Below are positions 1-10,117 of a stretch of 57,868 nucleotides of DNA, in pieces. The translations under genes were made by a program, and so were the position numbers. The notes beneath the pieces were generated by a model that was not told where the DNA came from, made no database searches, and saw nothing but the letters and a program-made list of their open reading frames with translations. Positions within the stretch are counted from its first letter, which is position 1; every line of letters begins with the position of its first letter. The DNA is from Micromonosporaceae bacterium (GTDB lineage Bacteria; Actinomycetota; Actinomycetes; Mycobacteriales; Micromonosporaceae): the NCBI GenBank assembly GCA_020027875.1, contig JAHRHA010000027.1, forward strand, positions 1 through 57,868. The letters are read 5' to 3'.

Positions 1-580
1 GGTCCGCACTTGCGACCCTGGAGCCACGGGCCGAGCCCGCAAGATGACTAGGTCGTAACACATGGTCCCGATACAAACGGCCAGCGGGAGGCGCCCGTCC
101 TCGGCACTGCCGCGACCGGTGTACTCATTGCTGCGATTCGAGCGCGTCGCTCGCGCGTCCTCGCTTGCCGCGAACCGCGCTATCCCCGCGTGGCCCGGCA
201 ACCTGGCGCACGGTCATGCTTGATATGCGGACGTTGCCATGGCAGGCCGCATCACCTGGATGGTGACTCGCGGCATGTCCTTTCGCCGACGTGCTCGCGA
301 GAGAGTACACGGTTATCACCTACGTCCGCCGGGGCAACTCCCGCAACCCTCGACCTGCGGGATGGACCACCACGGCCGGGCGGACTGCGCTACGGCTTCC
401 AGTCGGGATTGGCAGCGCGTCGCGATCTTTAGCCAGTCTTGCCGTTGTCAGTGCCGGCTGGATGGCCTGCTCCGTCCCCAGCAGGCGCGGTGGTTGATGG
501 GCCGGCCGAAGTGCCGCAACAGGAACCGGGAGATTGGGTGGAAGGTTGGCTAGGACATCCGCCTGCATCGCCGGTACGGC
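1..580. other. Intergenic region downstream of dnaA, no gene seen
   Basis: This stretch lies beyond the dnaA stop codon, on the side where dnaN normally follows in actinobacteria. The short overlapping reading frames on both strands have no recognisable start signals or family motifs, so I call no gene. In many actinobacteria this gap holds oriC. I looked for TTGTCCACA/TTATCCACA and their reverse complements and found none here. If dnaN and the main origin exist, they lie to the left of the window. Confidence 0.5.
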
Positions 581-2143
581 TCATGACGTCTGTTTGATCC
601 GGTTTGTCAATTCTGCGATCTGGTTGTAGAGAGATCGTCGTTCCGCCATCTGAGAGCGAATCTTCCGGTCGGCGTGCATGACGGTGGTGTGGTCGCGGCC
701 GCCGAACGCCTGGCCGATCCGGGGCAGCGGCAGATCGGTGAGCTCGCGGCAGAGGTACATCGCCACTTGGCGCGCGTTGACGAGCAGTCGGGGGCGGGAC
801 TGGCCGATTAGGTCCTCCATGCTGACGCCGAAGTACTCGGACGTCGACTGCATGATCTGATCAGCCGTGATGTCGGGCCCGGAGCGGTCCGGGATGAAGT
901 CGCGCAGCACCTCCTCGGCGAGCGCCAGGTCGGTGACGGTGCGGTTGAGGCTGGCGAACGCGGTAACCCGGATGAGCGCGCCTTCGAGTTCGCGGATTGA
1001 CTTGGTGATGCGGGAGGCGATGAACTCCAGCACGTCGGGCGGTATGTTCAGCCGTTCCTGGGCGGCCTTCATCCGTAGGATCGCGATCCGGGTCTCGACG
1101 TCAGGCGGTTGGATGTCGGCGAGGAGACCCCACTCGAATCGGGTGCGCAGCCGGTCCTCCAGCGTGGCCAACTGTTTGGGCGAGCGGTCGGAGGTGATGA
1201 CGATCTGCTTGTCCGCGTTGTGCAGCGTGTTGAAGGTATGGAAGAACTCCTCCTGGGTACGTTCGCGGTTCTCTAGGAACTGGATGTCGTCGATGAGAAG
1301 GATGTCCACATCGCGATACCGCCGCTGGAAGGCGCTGGTCTTGTCGTCGCGCAGGCTGTTGATGAAGTCGTTGGTGAACTCCTCGGTCGAGACGTAGCGG
1401 ATCGACCTGGCGGTGTCTAGCGCCGTGGCGTAGTGGCCGATCGCGTGCAGCAGATGGGTCTTGCCGAGCCCCGAGTCGCCGTAGATGAACAGGGGGTTGT
1501 ACGCCGTGGCGGGTGATTCGGAGACCGCGAAGGCGGCCGCTTGGGCGAACCGGTTGGAGGAACCGACGACGAACGTCTCGAAGGTGTACTTCGGATTGAG
1601 GCGGTTGCCGCTGTCCTTCGCCACCCGCGGTCGATCGTCGCGGTGGTGCATCCCGACATGCGATGCCGGCGACCCCGCTCCGGCGCGCGGCGCTCCGTCG
1701 CTCATGAGCCTTCCCGGCCCACTCTCAGGCCCGCTCTCCGCTCCGGCTGCTGTGAGATCCGGGGCGAAGAGGGCATCGGCCTGCTGCGGTCCTCGGCTGG
1801 TCGGCAGCTGGGGCTTGGGTTTGGGCACCGCCACCATGGCCACGACGGCGGTCGGGGCGGTCAGCGCGTTGCGGTCGCCGGGCTGGGGTGGCCGGACCGT
1901 GACGGCGACCTGCATGGAGCGGCCCAAGTGGCGGGAGAGGGCCTCAGTGATCGCCGGGCGTAGCTCTGTTTCGATGACATTGCGGATGTACGCGTCCGGC
2001 ACGGCGAGCAGGGCGGTGTCCTCCACGATTGCCCGGAGCTGGGTGAGTCGCAGGAAGGCCCGCCGCTGTTGCGAAACGATCTCGTCATTGAGGAGGTCGG
2101 TCGCGGCGCTCCACACCGCGGCGTAGTCCACCGTTTCTGTCAC
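581..2143 (-). CDS. dnaA: Chromosomal replication initiator DnaA
   Basis: ATP-dependent initiator that binds DnaA boxes and melts the origin. The 520-residue protein shows all four domains. An N-terminal DnaB/DnaA-interaction domain covers about the first 85 residues, followed by a Pro/Gly-rich linker to about 190. The AAA+ core has Walker [10 protein letters not shown] near 225 and Walker [10 protein letters not shown]. The C-terminal DNA-binding domain carries the DnaA signature around [14 protein letters not shown] near 483. Length and order are normal for actinobacteria, where the linker is long. The gene is divergent from rpmH. Its upstream gap contains DnaA boxes, consistent with the known autoregulation of dnaA. 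Confidence 0.98.
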   Translation of the reverse strand: MTETVDYAAVWSAATDLLNDEIVSQQRRAFLRLTQLRAIVEDTALLAVPDAYIRNVIETELRPAITEALSRHLGRSMQVAVTVRPPQPGDRNALTAPTAVVAMVAVPKPKPQLPTSRGPQQADALFAPDLTAAGAESGPESGPGRLMSDGAPRAGAGSPASHVGMHHRDDRPRVAKDSGNRLNPKYTFETFVVGSSNRFAQAAAFAVSESPATAYNPLFIYGDSGLGKTHLLHAIGHYATALDTARSIRYVSTEEFTNDFINSLRDDKTSAFQRRYRDVDILLIDDIQFLENRERTQEEFFHTFNTLHNADKQIVITSDRSPKQLATLEDRLRTRFEWGLLADIQPPDVETRIAILRMKAAQERLNIPPDVLEFIASRITKSIRELEGALIRVTAFASLNRTVTDLALAEEVLRDFIPDRSGPDITADQIMQSTSEYFGVSMEDLIGQSRPRLLVNARQVAMYLCRELTDLPLPRIGQAFGGRDHTTVMHADRKIRSQMAERRSLYNQIAELTNRIKQTS

Positions 2144-2240
2144 CGTTGCCGTCCCACCCCTGTTGCTGGCTGCCTGAACCGGCAGTGTTCATGTGCCGGC
2201 GCAAGCATGTGCGTCCCCCAAGCCACGCTCCGTCCACAGG

Positions 2241-2249
2241 TTGTCCACA
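2241..2249 (+). promoter_or_regulatory. DnaA box (perfect TTGTCCACA)
   Basis: Exact match to the actinobacterial DnaA box. It follows a weaker box 11 bp upstream, so the two lie on the same helix face. Confidence 0.8.
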
Positions 2250-2408
2250 CCCTGTGTATCCACCGAACGTCGATGGTTATGGCACCATCGGCCAGTCTTT
2301 GTCGTGGTTACCCCCGTGGCGAACGAATGTGTAACTAACCAGTTTTGCCCTATTTCCTACCGAAACCTGCTCGCTATTCAGACTCCGCAACCGCGCACGC
2401 TAACAGCG

Positions 2409-2417
2409 TTGTCCACA
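2409..2417 (+). promoter_or_regulatory. DnaA box (perfect TTGTCCACA)
   Basis: Second exact DnaA box in the dnaA/rpmH gap, on the far side of an AT-rich stretch from the first group. Confidence 0.75.
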
Positions 2418-2625
2418 TCCGCTCAACCGCCATCCGGCCATGCGGTTGCGGGCGGTTTAGCGGTCAACGCGGACAGGACCCGATCGCCCGGCACGGGCAC
2501 TTTGGTTGGAGCAAGGTCAGCGAGTACTCTTGACCAGTTATCTCGTCGCCCCGCACAGGGTGACCGCCCTAGCGCGCCTTGCGGGCACGTCTTGACGCGT
2601 AGGCACAGCACGGAAGGCATCGACA

Positions 2626-2763
2626 GTGAGCAAGCGCACTTTTCAGCCGAACAACCGTCGGCGCGCAAAGACCCACGGCTTCCGGCTGCGCATGCGTACC
2701 CGTGCCGGACGGGCGGTTCTCGCTTCGCGCCGGTCCAAAGGGCGCACTCGACTCTCGGCCTGA
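2626..2763 (+). CDS. rpmH: 50S ribosomal protein L34
   Basis: A 45-residue, very basic protein starting with GTG and reading [19 protein letters not shown], the classical L34 signature. A strong ribosome-binding site GGAAGG lies 8 bases before the GTG. It is a structural component of the large ribosomal subunit. It heads the rpmH-rnpA-yidD-yidC-jag series, with rnpA starting only 13 bases after its stop. Confidence 0.97.
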   Translation: MSKRTFQPNNRRRAKTHGFRLRMRTRAGRAVLASRRSKGRTRLSA

Positions 2764-2776
2764 GACGAGGCCCGAG

Positions 2777-3175
2777 ATGCTCGCGGCCGGACAGCGTCTA
2801 CGTAGGCGGGAGCAGTTCACCGCCGCGCTCCGCGCCGGCCGTCGCGCCGGCCGGGGCACGGTCGTGGTCCACCTGGCCAGTACCGAACCGGCGCTGGTGC
2901 CTGCCCGCGCCGGTTTCATCATTCCTCGGGCGGTTGGCCCAGCCGTCATCCGTAACAGGGTCCGTCGGCGGCTGCGCCACCTGGTCCGGGACCTGCTCAC
3001 CCAACTCCCGCCAGGCACGGCGTTGGTGGTCCGGGCCTTACCGGGTGCGGTGAACCGGTCGTACCAGCAACTAGGTGCCGACCTCTCCGCCGCTCTGGGT
3101 GCGGCTCGGGGGGAAGGGCTAGCCCGACCACGCACCCCAGGATCCCGGCAACAGAGAAGGGTGGTTGCGACGTGA
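2777..3175 (+). CDS. rnpA: Ribonuclease P protein component
   Basis: Protein subunit of RNase P, which trims the 5' leader of tRNA precursors. The 132-residue basic protein contains the conserved block [17 protein letters not shown] near residue 60, the RnpA RNR motif. The start at [14 protein letters not shown] is chosen because it matches the family N-terminus and follows a GAGG site. A longer frame upstream would overlap rpmH. Its stop overlaps the start of yidD by 4 bases, implying translational coupling. Confidence 0.96.
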   Translation: MLAAGQRLRRREQFTAALRAGRRAGRGTVVVHLASTEPALVPARAGFIIPRAVGPAVIRNRVRRRLRHLVRDLLTQLPPGTALVVRALPGAVNRSYQQLGADLSAALGAARGEGLARPRTPGSRQQRRVVAT

Positions 3176-3462
3176 GCGATGTGTCGCGGCCCACGACTCT
3201 CGGTGCCCGAATCCTCTCTTTTCCCATCGTCGCGTACCGTCGATGGGTAAGTCCGGGTCTACCACCCCGCTGTCGGTTCTACCCGTCGTGTAGCGAGTAC
3301 GCGTTGACCGCGATCGCGACGCACGGACCGCTGCGTGGTCTAGGCCTGGCTATGTGGCGGCTGCTGCGTTGCCACCCGTTCCACCCCGGTGGGATTGATC
3401 ACGTACCACCCCCGCGGAACCGCAAGCACCGCGATAACGTGACTGGAGCTGTGACCAGATGA
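3172..3462 (+). CDS. yidD: Membrane protein insertion efficiency factor YidD
   Basis: Small membrane-associated protein that assists YidC-dependent insertion. The 96-residue product has the family core [15 protein letters not shown] and a C-terminal [13 protein letters not shown] block. It begins with GTG, overlaps the rnpA stop by 4 bases and overlaps the yidC start by 4 bases, so rnpA-yidD-yidC are translationally coupled. Confidence 0.95.
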   Translation: MSDVSRPTTLGARILSFPIVAYRRWVSPGLPPRCRFYPSCSEYALTAIATHGPLRGLGLAMWRLLRCHPFHPGGIDHVPPPRNRKHRDNVTGAVTR

Positions 3463-4796
3463 TGGACTGGATCTACATAGCCATCTCGTGGATCCTTCTG
3501 CGCTGGCACGATCTCTGGGACTCCATCCTCCCGGACCGGTCGTTCCTGGCCACCAACTGGGACTGGATCCTCGCGATCGTGTTCCTGGTGATCACGGTCC
3601 GGATCATCCTCTTCCCGATCTTCGTCAAGCAGATCCGCTCGCAACGCGCGATGCAGGCGCTGCAGCCGAAAATGAAGGAGTTGCAGGAGAAGCACAAGGG
3701 CGATCAGCAGACCCTCCGCGAAGAGATGATGAAGCTCTATCAAACGGAGAAGGTCAACCCGCTCATGGGCTGTCTGCCCATGTTCCTGCAGATCCCCGTC
3801 TTCCTGGGCCTCTTCCACGTGCTGAACCGGCTCGATCCGGTACAGACATTGAACACAACGCTCTATACCTGGACGCAGGCGCAGTGGGATAGCGCCGCCG
3901 TGGCCCGGCTCTTCGACGCTCCAATCGCTTCGAAGTTCGCCTCAAACGCCTCAGATCTCGCAATCATGGACGCCGACGGCGTCACCGTCAAGGTCGTCGC
4001 CGGTGTGCTCGTCCTGGTCATGATGGCTACGACATTCCTCACCAGCCGCCAGATGATCCTCAAGACCGGGTGGTCGGCGGACCCGCAGCAGCGCATGATC
4101 CAGAAATTGATGCTCTACGGCATCCCGATCTCCTTGCTGCTGTCCGGGTGGTACTTCCCCATCGGTGTGATCATCTACTGGGTCACGCAGAACCTGTTCT
4201 CGTTGGGTCAGCAGTACTGGGTGCTGCACAAGTACCCGCCGCCCGCAAGCGCCGGCAGCATCCCGATGAAGGCGGCGAAGGCCACCCCGGCGAAGGCGAC
4301 CCCTACTCCGAGGAGCGTTCTCGCGCGTTTCCTCCCCATCAAGTCCGACCCCAGCAGGCCTTCAGCCAACGGTGCGGCCGCTGCCGGCAACGGGTTCAAG
4401 CCCGTGCAGCCAGAGACGAAGTCGGGACTCTTCCGGCGCCGCCAGGAGACACCGACCGCGCCCGAGACACCCGCGGTGGACAGCCGCTCGCTGGCGCCGA
4501 AGCCGGGCGCGAAGCCGGTGCACCCGAAACAAGGCGTTGGCGAGCCGGTCGCTCCGAAGTCCACGGCGAACCCGCCCGCCAAGGCGACGGCGAACCCGCC
4601 CGCCAAGGCGACGGCGAACCCGCCCGCCAAGGCGACGGCGAACCCGCCCGCCAAGGCGACGCCGAACCCGCCCGGGGCACAGAAGGCCGCGGAAGCCCAG
4701 AAGTCGACCGGGGCGCAGAAGTCCAGTGGGGCGAAGAAGACTACCGCGACGCCCCGCAAGGGTCCCGCGGGTAAGAGACGCGGTTCCAAGCGCTAG
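3459..4796 (+). CDS. yidC: Membrane protein insertase YidC/Oxa1
   Basis: Inserts proteins into the cytoplasmic membrane with or without Sec. The 445-residue protein lacks the large periplasmic P1 domain of Gram-negative YidC, as usual for actinobacteria. It has about five membrane segments up to residue 265, with the family motif [16 protein letters not shown]. The C-terminal third is a basic, Pro/Ala/Lys-rich tail holding an 8-residue tandem repeat (consensus KATANPPA, 24-bp units at about 4562-4665) and ending in a Lys/Arg cluster suited to ribosome contact. There are two adjacent ATG codons at 3459 and 3462; either may be used. Confidence 0.96.
   Translation: MMDWIYIAISWILLRWHDLWDSILPDRSFLATNWDWILAIVFLVITVRIILFPIFVKQIRSQRAMQALQPKMKELQEKHKGDQQTLREEMMKLYQTEKVNPLMGCLPMFLQIPVFLGLFHVLNRLDPVQTLNTTLYTWTQAQWDSAAVARLFDAPIASKFASNASDLAIMDADGVTVKVVAGVLVLVMMATTFLTSRQMILKTGWSADPQQRMIQKLMLYGIPISLLLSGWYFPIGVIIYWVTQNLFSLGQQYWVLHKYPPPASAGSIPMKAAKATPAKATPTPRSVLARFLPIKSDPSRPSANGAAAAGNGFKPVQPETKSGLFRRRQETPTAPETPAVDSRSLAPKPGAKPVHPKQGVGEPVAPKSTANPPAKATANPPAKATANPPAKATANPPAKATPNPPGAQKAAEAQKSTGAQKSSGAKKTTATPRKGPAGKRRGSKR
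4562..4665 (+). repeat. 24-bp in-frame tandem repeat in yidC
   Basis: About four near-identical 24-bp units encode consecutive copies of an eight-residue ATANPPAK repeat in the cytoplasmic tail of YidC. Copy-number change would keep the reading frame. Confidence 0.85.
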
Positions 4797-5027
4797 ACGG
4801 GTCGACTGCGACCCGGGTGTACTACCGAAGACGCCGCGGATGGCGGTGCCTGTGGACGACAATCGCGGGTACGGGCACCGGGGCGCGCTCGGCCCCGTAC
4901 GCTCGGTGGCGCTCCCCGCAGCCGTTGAGACCGCCCCTCGCAGACGTCATCGTCCATGCGCTTCGGCGCGGGACGAGCTGTGACGGCGCTGGCGACGGCG
5001 CCCCGAGCCTTCGGAGAAGAAGAAACC

Positions 5028-5687
5028 GTGACCGATACGACGCACTCCTCGGACGAGCCCGAGGACCTGGACGTGAACGCCGCCGACACCGATCCCGACG
5101 GCGACATCAATGCCGACGACGACGGTGACGAGGACGAGGACGGTGAAAAGGCGGACGACATAGCCGCCTCCGATGACGGCTCCGATGACGATGAGTCGGG
5201 CGAGGGTCTGGCCGAGCCGACAGACTCTGACCTGTTCCGGCAGAGCGAGATCGCGGCCGACTACATCGAAGGGCTGCTCGACATCCTCGACTTCGACGGC
5301 GACATCGACGAACTCGTGCAGAACGGCAGACCCATGGTAGAGGTGGTCGGCGGACGGCTGAACAACCTCGTCGGCACCCGTGGCGCGACGCTGGAGGCCC
5401 TGCAGGAGCTGAGCCGCCTCGCCGTCTTTCGGCAGACCGGCGAACCCTCTCGATTGCTGCTCGACGTTGGCGGATTCCGGGCGTCCCGCCGCAAGGAACT
5501 CGTTGCCGTGGCAAAGAATGCCGCCGAGAAGGTCAAGCAGCATGGCGAGTCTGTCCGTCTCGAACCGATGAGTGCGTTCGAACGCAAATGCGTCCACGAC
5601 GTCATCAACGCGATGGCCGGTGTTGAGAGCGAGTCAGAGGGCCTGGAACCGAGTCGCCGCATCGTCGTTCGACCGGCCGAGGGCTGA
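5028..5687 (+). CDS. jag: RNA-binding protein Jag/KhpB (KH and R3H domains)
   Basis: RNA-binding regulator known in Gram-positive bacteria as KhpB/EloR/Jag, linked to cell elongation. The 219-residue protein starts with about 65 very acidic residues (Asp/Glu runs). A KH domain follows, with VVGGRLNNLVGTRGATLEAL near 107-126. A C-terminal R3H domain has ERKCVHDVINAM and ends with SRRIVVRP. The GTG start at VTDTTHSSD follows a GGAGAAGAAG site; the longer frame upstream lacks homology. It lies downstream of yidC with a 231-bp gap, the usual place for jag. Confidence 0.93.
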   Translation: MTDTTHSSDEPEDLDVNAADTDPDGDINADDDGDEDEDGEKADDIAASDDGSDDDESGEGLAEPTDSDLFRQSEIAADYIEGLLDILDFDGDIDELVQNGRPMVEVVGGRLNNLVGTRGATLEALQELSRLAVFRQTGEPSRLLLDVGGFRASRRKELVAVAKNAAEKVKQHGESVRLEPMSAFERKCVHDVINAMAGVESESEGLEPSRRIVVRPAEG

Positions 5688-5741
5688 GCGACCTACACTT
5701 CTCGGGGATCGCCAGCGCCACCCCGATGGCGGTGTGACTGA

Positions 5742-6581
5742 ATGGATGGCATGTCCGATCGTGGTCGTTCGCCCGGCCCCGCTGACCATCGACATGAGGA
5801 TCGGTCCGGCGGCGACGTCGCGCCCGAACGGTCGGTCGCGGTGCGCCCTGCGACGATGCCCGTTCCACCGGTCGACGCGGCGCCAACCGGAGCGGACCTG
5901 GTCGCAGCCGAGTGGCTGTTTGGCGATCGATTGTCGCTCGCAGTCACGTATGCGGAGCTGCTCATCGGCGACGGCGTCCTCCGCGGACTCATCGGTCCTC
6001 GCGAGGCACCGCGGATCTGGGAGCGGCACCTGCTCAACTGCGTCGTGGTGGCGGAGATCATTCCGCGGAACGCGAGGGTCATTGATGTCGGGTCTGGGGC
6101 TGGCCTGCCTGGCGTCGTACTGGCGGTGGCGCGACCGGATCTGTCCGTCGTCCTACTTGAGCCGTTGGCACGACGTGCCGCATTCCTGACGGAGGTGGTA
6201 GCGGCGCTTGGGTTAGACCAGACCACCGTCGTCAGGGGGCGAGCCGAGGAGTGGGTACAGGGCGGCCGTGACGATCGCGCCGGCATCGCCACTGCCCGCG
6301 CGCTCGCCCCCCTCGACCGTTTGGTGGCGTGGTGCCTGCCCCTCGTCGTCGAGGGAGGCAGCGTCCTCGCGCTCAAGGGAGAATCGGCTACCGAGGAGGT
6401 CGCTACACACCGCGACGTGATCGCGAGGCTCGGTGGAGGTACGCCGGCGGTTCGGCGATGTGGCGTGGGTGTGATCGAACCGCCGACGACCGTCATTGAG
6501 ATCGTCCGCGAGCGGGCGGTCCGGACGGGCGCACCGGCCGGTCCGCGCCGAACGAGGGGCCGCCCGAGAAGTCCGGCCTGA
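5742..6581 (+). CDS. rsmG: 16S rRNA (guanine-527-N7)-methyltransferase RsmG
   Basis: SAM-dependent methyltransferase acting on G527 of 16S rRNA (GidB). The 279-residue protein has the class I SAM motif VIDVGSGAGLPGVVLA near 110-125. Family blocks WERHLLNCVV and TARALAPLDRLVAW are also present. The N-terminal 45 residues are poorly conserved and the true start may be the second ATG three codons in, or later. It lies between jag and parA as in related genomes. Confidence 0.95.
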   Translation: MDGMSDRGRSPGPADHRHEDRSGGDVAPERSVAVRPATMPVPPVDAAPTGADLVAAEWLFGDRLSLAVTYAELLIGDGVLRGLIGPREAPRIWERHLLNCVVVAEIIPRNARVIDVGSGAGLPGVVLAVARPDLSVVLLEPLARRAAFLTEVVAALGLDQTTVVRGRAEEWVQGGRDDRAGIATARALAPLDRLVAWCLPLVVEGGSVLALKGESATEEVATHRDVIARLGGGTPAVRRCGVGVIEPPTTVIEIVRERAVRTGAPAGPRRTRGRPRSPA

Positions 6582-6873
6582 CGGCCGAAATAGATTGTCC
6601 GGCATCTATGGACGCGTGCTCCGGCTCTTCGTTTGCCCGCCTTTGTGCTCTTTGGACGGAGGCACGCCAAAGTTGCGTTGGGACGCACCGGCGAGCATCC
6701 GTAGCCTTGCCGCCGTGACGGCCGTAGGCTGGCCGGGCGTCGCCAATTGCGGATCGCCCAACACCGACGGAAGCATTGCTGGTCGTTAGGCCGATCCGAT
6801 GCCACCCGGCCCGCCAACGGACCCGGCGGAACTTGGCGGTGCACAACCATCCACATAAGACGAGGATGAGACG
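6582..6873. other. Intergenic region rsmG-parA, no gene seen
   Basis: This gap of 292 bp holds no convincing reading frame, repeat or terminator. It presumably contains the parAB promoter. Confidence 0.4.
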
Positions 6874-8118
6874 GTGCACGAGAACGGTTCCTACGACGGC
6901 CCCACGCAGTGCCAGTCGAGCCTCGGCATGGGGAGTACCGGTGTTTCACGTGAAACACACGACCCGCTGACTATCGTGCGTGGCTTTGGAGTCTCCGATG
7001 TCGGCGGAGGCTCGCGGGCCGCCCGCTTCGGGTTCGGCTTTACGGTCGCGCCGCAGCAGCCGGGCGGCCTCGCGGTGGGTGGCCCTCGCGCCATGGTCAA
7101 CGATCCGCCCGATGCCGATCCGGTCTCGCAACCGACAAGCGCCATGCCCGTGTACGAGGGATCTGGTGGCCCGAACACGATCGTGTCGGCCGCCGGCCAC
7201 CGGGGCAAGGGATCGGAGATCGACAGTGTCCGCCAGGCCCGAGAGCCCGAGGATCCGCCGTTGGCTCAGGAGGCTAAGCGGGCGATACAGATCCTCAACC
7301 CGAGCGGTGAAATCCAGATGCCGCGGCCACCGAAGACGCGAGTCTTCTGCGTGGCAAACCAGAAGGGGGGCGTCGGCAAGACCACCAGCGTGGTCAACAT
7401 TGCGGTGGCCCTCGCGCTACACGGCAATCGGGTGTTGGTCATTGACCTTGACCCTCAGGGAAACGCCTCGACGGGCCTGGACGTGCCACATCACGCCGCG
7501 ATCCCCGACGTGTACGACAGCGTGGTGAATGAGACGGCGATCTCCGACGTGGTTCAGGCGGTGTCCGGTATCCCGAATCTGTGGTGCGTGCCCGCCACAA
7601 TCGACCTCGCCGGTGCCGAGATCGAACTCGTCTCGATGGTCGCTCGGGAGTCACGGCTGCTGCGGGCTCTGCAGGGCCACAGCGCCGCGTATGACTACAT
7701 TTTCATCGACTGTCCGCCCTCGCTCGGTCTGCTCACCGTGAATGCACTCGTCGCGGCGCAGGAGGTGATGATCCCCATCCAATGCGAGTACTACGCATTA
7801 GAGGGCGTGCAGCAGCTCAGCAACAACATCCAGCTCGTGAAGAACCACCTGAACCCAGCGCTCGACGTCACCACGGTGTTGCTCACGATGTACGACCGCC
7901 GAACCCGCCTCGCCGACGCTGTGGAGCAGGACGTCCGCGCTCACTTCGGCGATCGTGTTCTTACGGCGGTCATCCCCCGCAATGTCAGGGTGTCGGAGGC
8001 GCCAAGCTACGGTCAGTCGGTGATGACGTACGACCCCGGATCCCGCGGGGCCACGAGCTATTTCGAGGCCGCGCTTGAAATCGCGACCCGCGGAGCCAAC
8101 CTCGGAGCCGTCGGATGA
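6874..8118 (+). CDS. parA: Chromosome partitioning ATPase ParA (Soj)
   Basis: Walker-type ATPase that moves ParB-parS complexes apart. The 414-residue protein has the deviant Walker A KGGVGKTT near residue 165. The switch and Walker B region is [13 protein letters not shown] and [13 protein letters not shown]. The first 145 residues are a poorly conserved extension. The GTG start follows GAGGATGAG and is supported by the reading frame rather than by homology. A perfect parS site lies inside this extension at 6942-6957. Its stop overlaps the parB start (ATGA). Confidence 0.96.
   Translation: MHENGSYDGPTQCQSSLGMGSTGVSRETHDPLTIVRGFGVSDVGGGSRAARFGFGFTVAPQQPGGLAVGGPRAMVNDPPDADPVSQPTSAMPVYEGSGGPNTIVSAAGHRGKGSEIDSVRQAREPEDPPLAQEAKRAIQILNPSGEIQMPRPPKTRVFCVANQKGGVGKTTSVVNIAVALALHGNRVLVIDLDPQGNASTGLDVPHHAAIPDVYDSVVNETAISDVVQAVSGIPNLWCVPATIDLAGAEIELVSMVARESRLLRALQGHSAAYDYIFIDCPPSLGLLTVNALVAAQEVMIPIQCEYYALEGVQQLSNNIQLVKNHLNPALDVTTVLLTMYDRRTRLADAVEQDVRAHFGDRVLTAVIPRNVRVSEAPSYGQSVMTYDPGSRGATSYFEAALEIATRGANLGAVG
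6942..6957. other. parS centromere site (perfect)
   Basis: Perfect 16-bp palindrome TGTTTCACGTGAAACA, the consensus binding site of ParB. It lies within the 5' coding part of parA. Confidence 0.95.
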
Positions 8119-9104
8119 CGGGCAAGGCCAAGGGCGGACTGGGACGGGGGCTCGGCGCGCTGATTCCGCAGGGGCCGCCCATCGCTGTCGCCCCTCCGCG
8201 CGGCGAACATATCGCGACCGACCGTATGCCGTCCCCGGACCCTGTGGCTCATGGGGCGTCGAACGTCCACGAACTCGCACCTGTGCCGGGCGCGAGATTC
8301 GCTGAGATTCATGTTGACGCGATCTCCGCCAACGCCCGCCAGCCGCGGCAGGCCTTCGATGAGGAAGCCATGGAGGAGCTGAAGATCTCGATCCAGGAGG
8401 TCGGCTTCCTGCAGCCGATTGTCGTCCGCGAGACAAGCGGGGACGCCTACGAGATCGTTTTGGGGGAGCGCCGCTGGCGGGCGGCTCAGGCGTTGGGGCT
8501 GGATGTCATCCCCGCGATCGTGCGCGACACCCGGGACGACGCGATGCTCCGTGATGCGCTGCTGGAGAACATCCATCGTGCAGACCTCAATCCGCTGGAG
8601 GAGGCGGCGGCCTACCAACAGCTGCTGGAGGAGTTCGGAGCCACACACGAGGAGCTTGCGAGACGGATCGGGCGTAGCCGGCCGCAGATCTCGAACACAA
8701 TACGGCTGTTGAATCTCCCGAGCGGAGTGCAGAGGCGCGTTGCGGCTGGTGTGTTGTCGGCCGGGCACGCCCGCGCCCTTCTCTCCTTGGAGGAGCCGGA
8801 GCAGCAGGAGGTTCTCGCAACCCGGATCGTCGCGGAGGGCCTGTCCGTACGAGCGACAGAAGAGGCCGTCTCGTTGGTGCTGTCGGAGGGAGCCCCGACC
8901 AAGAAGCCGGCCACAAAGCGACCCAGGCCACATGCCCCCGGACTCAGCGAGCTGGCAGATCGGCTCTCCGATCATTTCGATACGCGAGTGCGGGTGGACA
9001 TCGGCCGCCGCAAGGGCCGGATTCTTATCGAGTTCGCCACAGTTGATGACCTCGAGCGGATCGTCTCGATGATTGGCCCACCGCCGGTTCGCGGCGGCGA
9101 CTGA
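8115..9104 (+). CDS. parB: Chromosome partitioning protein ParB (Spo0J), CTP-dependent clamp
   Basis: Binds parS and spreads as a CTP-dependent clamp to form the segregation complex. The 329-residue protein begins with the typical [11 protein letters not shown]. It has the N-terminal ParB/Srx domain with [15 protein letters not shown] and the GERRWRAAQ motif near 113. An HTH domain with [18 protein letters not shown] follows near 185, then a C-terminal dimerisation domain. It overlaps parA by 4 bases and is followed by a strong hairpin terminator. Confidence 0.97.
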   Translation: MTGKAKGGLGRGLGALIPQGPPIAVAPPRGEHIATDRMPSPDPVAHGASNVHELAPVPGARFAEIHVDAISANARQPRQAFDEEAMEELKISIQEVGFLQPIVVRETSGDAYEIVLGERRWRAAQALGLDVIPAIVRDTRDDAMLRDALLENIHRADLNPLEEAAAYQQLLEEFGATHEELARRIGRSRPQISNTIRLLNLPSGVQRRVAAGVLSAGHARALLSLEEPEQQEVLATRIVAEGLSVRATEEAVSLVLSEGAPTKKPATKRPRPHAPGLSELADRLSDHFDTRVRVDIGRRKGRILIEFATVDDLERIVSMIGPPPVRGGD

Positions 9105-9119
9105 CGCGGATTCTCAAAC

Positions 9120-9154
9120 GAGGCCGGGACTGGGGACCCCCCCAGCCCGGCCTC
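9120..9154 (+). terminator. Rho-independent terminator of parAB
   Basis: A GC-rich hairpin starts 16 bases after the parB stop. Arms GAGGCCGGG and CCCGGCCTC, with further inner CTGGGG/CCCCAG pairing, are followed by CTTGTTTT. Confidence 0.85.
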
Positions 9155-9212
9155 CTTGTTTTGTGGCGAAGCGTGCTGCGATCATCGGCGGCGGACACGT
9201 CGCCCGTTCCCG

Positions 9213-9226
9213 GTTTCACGTGAAAC
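9213..9226. other. parS centromere site
   Basis: Perfect 14-bp core GTTTCACGTGAAAC; the outermost bases (G..G) differ from the 16-bp consensus. It lies in the gap behind parB. Confidence 0.9.
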
Positions 9227-9419
9227 GGAGGGCCCGCACCGGCGGCTCGAATCTGTTGCGCTCCGCGTCGGACGCTCCGACACGTCGTGGCCATTGGCCG
9301 GGGGTTGCCTCATGCGTCGACGGCGCGTGCCGATGCTGTGGGGAGCGGGGAGTTTGCCGCGGCATGCTGGCGTGATCGCAGCGTCGACCCGTCCTGGCGA
9401 TCCTCGGCGACCACGTGCG

Positions 9420-9461
9420 GACGTCGTACAGCCGACGTCGTGCAGCCGACGTCGTGCAGCG
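9420..9461. repeat. Three 14-bp direct repeats
   Basis: Three consecutive copies of GACGTCGTGCAGCC; the first has one changed base (A for G) and the last ends in G. They lie in noncoding DNA behind parB. Confidence 0.75.
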
Positions 9462-9524
9462 GACGATGCCGACCCATCGCGGGGAGCACGCCCTCGCCTT
9501 CCTCTGCTGCTCGCCTTCCGGCTT

Positions 9525-9586
9525 GTCGATCTAGGGCTTGGCGACGTTCTTTGATCTCTGCACACGTCGCTAACCCCTAGATCGAC
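9525..9586. repeat. Long hairpin-forming inverted repeat
   Basis: Two 22-bp arms with two mismatches surround an 18-bp loop. The left arm starts GTCGATCTAGGG and the right arm ends CCCTAGATCGAC. No oligo-T tract follows directly, so it may be a structured RNA element or protein-binding site rather than a simple terminator. Confidence 0.7.
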
Positions 9587-10038
9587 GCGATTTAAGGGGT
9601 GGGCGAGGTCAGGCCACCTAGTGACCAGAGCGTCGGGGCGAGGATGCTCGCCGGTTGGGCCGGCCATGCTGGGTAGCCGTCGCCGCCCTGGATCGGGCTG
9701 CTGTTTAAGCATGAGCGGTCGGCTGGCAAGCAGCGACCGGACGGCCACATCCGACATGGCTCCGTGCGTTGACCGAGACCGACACGCCGCCGCGGCGCCT
9801 GGCCCCAGGGCGTGACGTCCGGCGAGAATCGGCGTTCTCGCCCAACCCACCTTCTCCCCGGGGCGTGTCGGCAGAGGTGGTTCGGCCGGGCACACAATCG
9901 CGAAGGCTCATCGCGCTCGACGTCGCAACCCGACTTCGAAGGCGCAGCCGGCGGCCTCTATCCTGGCGCGAGCGGACAGTCGTCGCCGGAGTCCACAATC
10001 GACGGCCGCTTGGTTCATGCACATCCAGCCACGATGTG

Positions 10039-10052
10039 GTTTCACGTGAAAC
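10039..10052. other. parS centromere site
   Basis: Perfect 14-bp core GTTTCACGTGAAAC, 66 bases before the HIT-like gene. Confidence 0.9.
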
Positions 10053-10117
10053 GCCTTGTGTAGCAAGCGGTACAGCGACACGCTGGTTGCCAGGGGCAGG
10101 GCCTGGTCGGCTAGGGT

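Larger units (their letters stand above)
2144..2625. promoter_or_regulatory. dnaA/rpmH divergent region with DnaA boxes
   Basis: This 482-bp gap between two divergent genes contains two perfect DnaA boxes TTGTCCACA at 2241-2249 and 2409-2417. Two weaker 9-mers, CCGTCCACA at 2230-2238 and GTATCCACC at 2256-2264, lie beside the first. All read in the plus direction. Between the box groups lies a comparatively AT-rich stretch at about 2325-2390. The gap must contain the dnaA and rpmH promoters. It could also act as part of the replication origin, but four boxes are few for an actinobacterial oriC, so that is inference. Confidence 0.7.
9105..10117. other. 1-kb gap parB to HIT-like gene, with two parS sites and repeats
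   Basis: No reading frame here shows a family signature. Overlapping open frames on both strands look like GC-driven shadows. The gap holds the parB terminator, two parS cores (9213 and 10039), a 3 x 14-bp tandem repeat at 9420-9461 and a long inverted repeat at 9525-9586. A role as a centromere region is suggested by the parS sites. Confidence 0.6.

Noticed and set aside
5693..6958. 421-codon minus-strand frame across rsmG and into parA
   Set aside because: It runs antisense to conserved rsmG, is Arg/Ser/Pro-rich and has no family motif.
9182..9895. 237-codon minus-strand frame in the parB downstream gap
   Set aside because: Arg/Pro/Ser-rich, crosses a parS, a tandem repeat and the long hairpin, and has no homology signal.
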